Shown piece after piece: positions 5,861 to 9,843 of a stretch of 9,843 nucleotides of DNA. The notes under the pieces were generated by a model that saw nothing but the letters and a program-made list of their open reading frames with translations, had not been told where the DNA came from and searched no databases. The position numbers and the translations under genes were made by a program. The stretch's first letter is position 1; each line of letters opens with the position of its first letter. Origin of the DNA: an uncultured Bacilli bacterium (GTDB taxonomy: Bacteria > Bacillota_I > Bacilli_A > RF39 > UBA660); assembly GCA_944363745.1 (NCBI GenBank), contig CALVVD010000029.1:1-9843 (forward strand), in the 5' to 3' direction.

Positions 5861-6484
5861 ATGCAAGATTTTATATTAACTATTATGAATCAATTTGGCT
5901 ATATTGGTGTATTCTTATTAATTGCTATAGAAAATGTTTTTCCGCCTATACCATCAGAAGTAATACTTTTATTTGGTGGCTTTATGACTACTTATACTAA
6001 ATTAAATATTATTCTTATGATAGTAGCAGCGACATTAGGTTCTTTACTAGGAGCGATAATTTTATATTATATTGGTAAAATATTTAATAAAGAAAGATTA
6101 AAAAAAATTATAAGTGGTAAGATAGGTAAAATATTAAGATTAAAGGCAAAAGATATAGATTATGCTGATAAATGGTTTGATACTAAAGGTAATAAGACTG
6201 TATTCCTCTGTCGTTTTATTCCCATTGTTAGAAGTTTAATATCTATTCCTGCTGGTATGAGTGAAATGCCTATCCCTAAGTTTTTAGTTTATACAACTCT
6301 AGGATCATTAATTTGGAATAGTGTCTTAGTAGTAATAGGTAATAAAGTAGGAGAGAACTGGACTGATATTTTGGGTATTATGGATAGATATTCTCATGTT
6401 GTTTTAATTTTACTTATAATTATCTTTATAGCATTTGTTGTTTATTGGTTTGGCTTTAGAAAAAAGAATAAAAAAATAAGTTAA
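5861..6484 (+). CDS. DedA family (VTT/SNARE-associated) membrane protein, 207 aa
   Basis: DedA proteins are membrane transporters/flippases. The Bacillus member UptA (YngC) recycles undecaprenyl phosphate, and others scramble phosphatidylethanolamine. Key motifs are present: an acidic re-entrant segment IENVFPPIPSE (residues 23-33) followed by LLFGGFMTTYT, the CRFIPIVRSLISIPAGMSEM arginine motif (R118, R124, about 117-136), and helices at about 48-73, 142-162 and 179-199. A basic tail (RKKNKKIS) is cytoplasmic. Full family length. The sequence recalls UptA/YngC most, so undecaprenyl-phosphate recycling is my best guess, but family members are hard to separate without a tree. Strong SD. Its TAA overlaps the ylmH stop on the other strand (shared TTAA), with no terminator between them. 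Confidence 0.9.
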   Translation: MQDFILTIMNQFGYIGVFLLIAIENVFPPIPSEVILLFGGFMTTYTKLNIILMIVAATLGSLLGAIILYYIGKIFNKERLKKIISGKIGKILRLKAKDIDYADKWFDTKGNKTVFLCRFIPIVRSLISIPAGMSEMPIPKFLVYTTLGSLIWNSVLVVIGNKVGENWTDILGIMDRYSHVVLILLIIIFIAFVVYWFGFRKKNKKIS

Positions 6485-7158
6485 ATGTATTTTAAACACT
6501 TAACTAAATAATTATTCTTTTTTGTTTTGTTTATAATTTCTATATATTTATATTTACCATATCCTCTAATACTAAAAATATCATTTTCTCTAAATTGATA
6601 TGAGTTATTAGTTAAAATTTGGTAGTTTAAAATAATTTCTTTATTATTAATCATATCTTTAACAACTCTTCTAGATAAGCCTGTTAGTTTAGATATTATT
6701 AAATCGACTCTATTACTTTTAACATTTACTATTATTTCTTTATACTTTCTCTTATAATCTTTTAAATAATCAAGAGGTAATTCTTCTAATGATATATTAA
6801 TATTTTTAACTTTAGTAAAATAATTTGAAATATAATTATTTATAGATTCTAAAATATAGAAATAATAATTATTATCATCGACAATAATATCTCCTAACAT
6901 TTCTTTTTTAATATTTAAAGAAAGGATACTTCCCATAATATCTTGGTGTCTTAATTTCTCTTTAGTAATTATTTTAAATAAACTAACTTTAGGCTTTATA
7001 TCTCTATAAATAATTATTCTTTCTGTATCTTCATAAGGTTTAAATATATTAATATGATTCTTAAAATTTTTAGTTATTTCTTTTTCTAAATTAGGATCTA
7101 AAAAGAAAGTAGGTTCACCTCTATTTAATCTATCAATATTTTTTTTTGCTTCATACAT
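6481..7158 (-). CDS. ylmH: YlmH-family S4-domain RNA-binding protein, 225 aa
   Basis: YlmH binds stalled large ribosomal subunits and acts in ribosome-associated quality control in Bacillus-type bacteria. The N-terminal half shows the family layout: DRLNRGEPTFFLDPN (about 9-23), the KPYEDTERIIIY segment (about 40-51), and RHQDIMGSILSLNIKKEMLGDIIVDD (about 70-95), the best-conserved YlmH stretch. The S4 domain covers about 148-205 (NRVDLIISKLTGLSRRVVKDMINNKEIILN, then ENDIFSIRGYGKYKYIEI). I prefer ATG 7158 because GTGAT, complementary to the downstream end of the anti-SD, sits 4 nt before it. A GTG at 7167 would add three residues but overlaps that site. The gene is usually in the ftsZ-sepF-ylmG-divIVA cluster; here it stands alone and converges with the DedA gene. 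Confidence 0.88.
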   Translation of the reverse strand: MYEAKKNIDRLNRGEPTFFLDPNLEKEITKNFKNHINIFKPYEDTERIIIYRDIKPKVSLFKIITKEKLRHQDIMGSILSLNIKKEMLGDIIVDDNNYYFYILESINNYISNYFTKVKNINISLEELPLDYLKDYKRKYKEIIVNVKSNRVDLIISKLTGLSRRVVKDMINNKEIILNYQILTNNSYQFRENDIFSIRGYGKYKYIEIINKTKKNNYLVKCLKYI

Positions 7159-7173
7159 AACAATCACACAATT

Positions 7174-7182
7174 ATTTTATCA
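7174..7182 (-). promoter_or_regulatory. Possible extended -10 promoter of ylmH
   Basis: On the minus strand TGATAAAAT is an extended -10 type element (TG, one base, TAAAAT, five of six matches), just upstream of ylmH. There is no good -35. The leader would be about 10 nt long, just covering the GTGAT SD-like site. Low confidence because the whole gap is AT-rich. Confidence 0.3.
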
Positions 7183-7230
7183 TATATTTATTTTTTTTGA
7201 AATTTATTGTATGATTATATTGGTGATAAT

Positions 7231-8610
7231 ATGTATGATGTAATAATAATAGGAGCAGGGCCTGCAGGACTTTTTTCTTCTCTTTATCTTGCTCGTAATA
7301 GTAAGTTAAAAGTATTACTTGTTGATGAAGGTAAATTTACAAGAAAAAGAGTTTGTCCTATGAATTCTAAAGGTATTCCTTGTACTAATTGTAATCCTTG
7401 TAATATTTTATCAGGATATGGTGGTGCAGGAACATTTTCTGATGGTAAGCTTAATTTTATTCCTAAGTTAGGTAAAACAGATTTATTTAAATATATGGAT
7501 AAAAGTGATGCTTATAAATTAATTGATGAAGTAGAAGAAATATTTAATGAATTTAATATGGATAATAAGACTTATCCAACTAATATGGAAGAAGCGAAAG
7601 AGTTGGATGAGAAAATTGCAAGAGCAGGTGCTAATCTATTAATAATTAAACAAAAACATTTAGGTAGTGATTATTTACCTAAATATATTGAAGATATAGA
7701 AAATACTTTAAAAGATTTAGGAGTTACTTTACTTGATAGTTTTAAATGTAATGATATAAAAAAAGAAAAAGATTATTATGTTGTTTCTTCTAAGAATAAA
7801 GAATATAAAACTAAAAATGTTATTGTCGCTCCTGGTAGAACAGGTGCTAAATGGGTTCAGGAGTTAGCAGATAAGTATAATATTCCATATACATCACAAA
7901 GTATTGAAATTGGGGTTAGAGTAGAAGTTAGAAAAGAAATATTAAGAAGTATTACTGATATTATCTATGATCCTACAATATTTATTAAAACACCAACATA
8001 CGATGATGAAATCAGAACATTTTGTACTAATCCAGGAGGTTTTGTAGCGAAAGAGAATTATTATGGTTATATTTGTGTAAATGGTCATGCCTTAAAAGAT
8101 GTTAAGTCAGCTAATTCTAATTTTGCTTTTATTTCTAAAGTTAATTTAACAGAACCTGTTACTAACACTAGAGAATATGGTGAGTCTATTGCAAGACTAT
8201 CTAATACTTTAGGTGGAGGGAAGCCTATTTTACAGACTCTTAAAGATTTAAAAAGAGGAAGAAGAAGTACTAAAGATAGAATTAAGAAAAACTATGTAGA
8301 GCCAACACTAAAAGACTATACAGCAGGTGATTTAGCTTTAGCTTTGCCTCATCGTATTATTACTAATATCTTAGAAGGCCTTGAAGTCTTAGATAAAATA
8401 ATACCTGGGGTTAATAATGGAGAGACACTTCTATATGGACCTGAAATTAAATTCTTTAGTAATGAGATTACTACTGATAATAATATGAAGATAGATAAAG
8501 AAAATATTTATTTTGTAGGAGATGGAGCGGGTAAAGCTGGTAATATTGTCGCTGCTGCTGCTACTGGTTTGATTGCTTCTAAAGATATAATTGAAAGGAT
8601 GGAAAAATGA
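7231..8610 (+). CDS. FAD-dependent dehydrogenase of the COG2509 type, 459 aa
   Basis: Flavoprotein of unknown physiological reaction. The N-terminal dinucleotide-binding fold has GAGPAG (residues 8-13) and an acidic strand end VDEG (31-34) for FAD. A cysteine-rich segment follows, with C42, C51, C54 and C57, then GYGGAGTFSDGK (62-73), the hallmark of this family. The C-terminus carries the second FAD motif NIYFVGDGAGKAGNIVAAAATGL. A middle domain (about 200-380) contains the NPGG and LGGGKPILQTLKDLKRGRRST segments. The cysteines could bind metal or iron-sulfur or act in redox; which one is not known to me. I chose ATG 7231, preceded by GGTGAT (7222-7227); an in-frame TTG at 7207 would translate through that site. 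It starts a three-gene operon, overlapping the next gene by ATGA. Confidence 0.85.
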   Translation: MYDVIIIGAGPAGLFSSLYLARNSKLKVLLVDEGKFTRKRVCPMNSKGIPCTNCNPCNILSGYGGAGTFSDGKLNFIPKLGKTDLFKYMDKSDAYKLIDEVEEIFNEFNMDNKTYPTNMEEAKELDEKIARAGANLLIIKQKHLGSDYLPKYIEDIENTLKDLGVTLLDSFKCNDIKKEKDYYVVSSKNKEYKTKNVIVAPGRTGAKWVQELADKYNIPYTSQSIEIGVRVEVRKEILRSITDIIYDPTIFIKTPTYDDEIRTFCTNPGGFVAKENYYGYICVNGHALKDVKSANSNFAFISKVNLTEPVTNTREYGESIARLSNTLGGGKPILQTLKDLKRGRRSTKDRIKKNYVEPTLKDYTAGDLALALPHRIITNILEGLEVLDKIIPGVNNGETLLYGPEIKFFSNEITTDNNMKIDKENIYFVGDGAGKAGNIVAAAATGLIASKDIIERMEK

Positions 8611-8957
8611 AAGAGTATATGAAGGGATATATAAAAGATATTGATGAAAAAATAAAAGCTAATCATAAATTTAGTAATGAAGAGATAGATGATTTTCTAT
8701 TTAAAATGAGTTTATTTCAAAAAGAAAGAATAATTCATTTAGTTATAACACTAACTTATGTTTTCTTTACTATCCTTTTCTTATTTTTAACTAAGTATAT
8801 CTTTGCTATGTTTATAGTATTCTTTATTCTTTTAATCTTTGATTTGTGTTATGTCTATCATTATTTCTTTTTAGAAAATAGTGTCCAATATATGTATAAA
8901 CAGTATGATAAAATGAAAAATAGTAGTATAATTAGAAAGAATAGAAAAGAGGGATAA
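8607..8957 (+). CDS. Small membrane protein with two transmembrane helices, unknown function, 116 aa
   Basis: I do not recognise a family. Residues 1-40 are a charged, helical cytoplasmic segment (MKEYMKGYIKDIDEKIKANHKFSNEEIDDFLFKM). Two hydrophobic helices follow (about 42-61 and 65-87), separated by only a few residues, giving a hairpin with both ends on the same side. The tail (90-116) is basic (KNSSIIRKNRKEG). There is no signal peptide or catalytic motif. It overlaps the FAD dehydrogenase stop (ATGA, 8607-8610) and ends 1 nt before the dehydrogenase downstream, so it is co-translated with both. It could be a membrane tether or accessory subunit for the neighbouring oxidoreductases, but that is only inference from packing. 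Confidence 0.75.
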   Translation: MKEYMKGYIKDIDEKIKANHKFSNEEIDDFLFKMSLFQKERIIHLVITLTYVFFTILFLFLTKYIFAMFIVFFILLIFDLCYVYHYFFLENSVQYMYKQYDKMKNSSIIRKNRKEG

Positions 8958-8958
8958 A

Positions 8959-9747
8959 ATGAATTTACAAGGGAAAATCGCTGTTGTAACAGGTGGGGCG
9001 ATGGGTAATGGTAAAGGAATTGTAGAAGTTTTACTTAAATATGGTGCTTCTGTTGTTATTTTAGATAAGTCACCTGAATTAACTAATACTGTTAATGAAT
9101 TAGGTACTAAAGGATATAAAGTATTAGGTATTAATGTTGATATTAGTAATAAAAATGCTATGAATCAAGTAGCAGATATTATAAAGAAATATTATGATCA
9201 TGTTGATATCTTAGTAAATAATGCTGGTATTTGTAGATTAGAAACATTTGAAAATATGACTGATGAATTACGTGATTTACATTTAGATATTAATATTAAA
9301 GGACCATGGAATGTTACTAAGGTGTTACTTCCTATGTTAAGAAGTAGTGGAAAAGCTAGTATTATTAATTTATCTAGTGTAACAGGAGAAATGGTTGCAG
9401 ATTCTGGTGAGGTTGCTTATGCAACTACTAAAGCGGCTTTAATTGGTTTTACTAAAGCCCTTGCTCGTGAAGAAGTAGATCATAATATTAGAGTTAATGC
9501 TATACTTCCTGGTTATATTAGAACACCTATGGTTGACTCTATGGCTAAAGAGACAAATGCAAATGATCCAGAAAGTGTTATTAATGGTATTGCCAAAAGT
9601 ATTCCTATGAAAAGATTAGGTACACCACAAGAGATAGGTGAATTAGTTTGTTTCCTTGCCAGTGATTCATCTAGTTATATAACAGGAACTAGTATCGTAA
9701 TAGATGGTGGTTCAACTTTACCTGAAACTGTTACAATGGGAGTATAA
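8959..9747 (+). CDS. ucpA: UcpA-like short-chain dehydrogenase/reductase, 262 aa
   Basis: Classical SDR, a cytoplasmic NAD(P)-dependent oxidoreductase. Motifs: cofactor-binding TGGAMGNGKG (11-20), an acidic strand end ILDKS (D36), which favours NAD(H), NNAG (87-90), N112 in DINIKG, serine S139/S140 in NLSSVTG, YATTK (Y154, K158) and PGYIRTPM (184-191). The ICRLETF, DPESVING, KSIPMKRL and C-terminal GGSTLPETVTMGV segments closely match what I recall of UcpA from enterobacteria, a poorly understood SDR linked to furan/aldehyde tolerance. The substrate is unknown. Length equals that of UcpA. ATG with AGAGGGAT SD, one nucleotide after the previous stop. It is the last gene before a terminator. 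Confidence 0.85.
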   Translation: MNLQGKIAVVTGGAMGNGKGIVEVLLKYGASVVILDKSPELTNTVNELGTKGYKVLGINVDISNKNAMNQVADIIKKYYDHVDILVNNAGICRLETFENMTDELRDLHLDINIKGPWNVTKVLLPMLRSSGKASIINLSSVTGEMVADSGEVAYATTKAALIGFTKALAREEVDHNIRVNAILPGYIRTPMVDSMAKETNANDPESVINGIAKSIPMKRLGTPQEIGELVCFLASDSSSYITGTSIVIDGGSTLPETVTMGV

Positions 9748-9748
9748 C

Positions 9749-9781
9749 AAAAAAGAAACTTATCACTAAGCTTCTTTTTTT
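9749..9781. terminator. Bidirectional rho-independent terminator
   Basis: AAAAAAGAA-A-CTT (9749-9761) pairs with AAG-C-TTCTTTTTT (9768-9780) around a 6-nt loop, with one A-C mismatch. A T-run ends it on the plus strand (9775-9781) and an A-run serves the minus strand. It closes the FAD dehydrogenase/ucpA operon and also takes in the end of the minus-strand gene to its right. Confidence 0.7.
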
Positions 9782-9843
9782 AAATTATTCTCAAGTATTG
9801 TTAACATTTCATTTTTCATCTCATCAGTTGCATTATTCCAAAT
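9766..9843 (-). CDS. C-terminal end of a minus-strand gene, partial, product not recognised
   Basis: Reading leftward from the window edge, one frame stays open for 25 codons and ends with TAG at 9768-9766, in the loop of the terminator. The peptide, IWNNATDEMKNEMLTILENN followed by LKKEA, is polar and amphipathic, like the C-terminal helix of a cytoplasmic protein, and has the base composition of real genes here. A convergent gene also explains the two-sided terminator. The fragment is too short to name. Confidence 0.5.
   Translation of the reverse strand: MWNNATDEMKNEMLTILENNLKKEA

Noticed and set aside
6478..6506. AGTTAA/TTAACT inverted repeat as a terminator between the DedA and ylmH genes
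   Set aside because: The stem is only six A/T-rich pairs with a large loop and no adjoining T-run on either strand.
7207..7230. TTG start for the FAD dehydrogenase
   Set aside because: It would translate the GGTGAT SD; the FAD-binding fold should start within a few residues of the N-terminus, as from ATG 7231.
1..9843. Mycoplasma-type code (TGA = Trp), suggested by the extreme AT content
   Set aside because: TGA ends mreC and the FAD dehydrogenase at sensible family lengths, and Trp positions use TGG.
1..9843. CRISPR array or defence/toxin-antitoxin system
   Set aside because: No regularly spaced repeats and no recognisable Cas, nuclease or toxin motifs; the remaining gaps are short promoter or terminator regions.

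Overview
The window is a very AT-rich segment of a Bacillota (Firmicutes) chromosome. Supporting signs are strong AGGAGG-type ribosome binding sites, TATAAT-like promoters, frequent TTG/GTG starts, Lys/Asn/Ile-rich proteins, and the gene order SPOR protein - radC - mreC - mreD - spoIVFA - spoIVFB. That order is a shortened form of the classical Bacillus block spoIIB-maf-radC-mreBCD-minCD-spoIVFAB. TGA is used as a stop (mreC, the FAD protein) and TGG encodes Trp, so this is the standard bacterial code and not a mycoplasma code. SpoIVFA and SpoIVFB point to an endospore-forming lineage, or one derived from it. A low-GC gut Bacilli/Erysipelotrichia-like organism fits, but I cannot place it more finely.

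Layout. Positions 1-504 are the 3' portion, probably nearly all, of a group II intron RNA. It has a recognisable domain III, a domain IV with no protein gene, catalytic domain V and a branch-point domain VI. The intron ends 6 nt before the start codon of a calcineurin-like metallophosphoesterase (511-1356). A small lipoprotein of DUF1307/YehR type converges on it (1362-1826, minus), and both stop codons lie in one palindrome. From a divergent intergenic region, a membrane-anchored SPOR-like protein (1926) leads into radC (2420), mreC (true start 3149) and mreD (3943). A terminator at the end of mreD, followed at once by a TATAAT box, makes spoIVFA-spoIVFB (4495-5809) a separate unit. A DedA-family membrane protein (5861-6484) has its own extended -10 promoter. 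It overlaps tail-to-tail with ylmH (6481-7158, minus), an S4-domain ribosome-associated protein. Divergent from ylmH is a tightly packed three-gene operon: a COG2509-type FAD dehydrogenase, a two-helix membrane protein, and a UcpA-like short-chain dehydrogenase. It ends at a bidirectional terminator that also holds the stop codon of a minus-strand gene running off the window.

How the genes work together. RadC/MreC/MreD are genome-maintenance and cell-elongation functions. SpoIVFA-SpoIVFB form the mother-cell membrane complex that processes pro-sigma-K. The DedA protein may be the undecaprenyl-phosphate carrier recycler, which would fit with envelope synthesis. The least explained parts are the intron-to-start-codon arrangement at the left end, the shortened C-terminus of SpoIVFB, and the FAD dehydrogenase / membrane protein / UcpA operon. 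I see no CRISPR array, prophage block or tRNA/rRNA gene.
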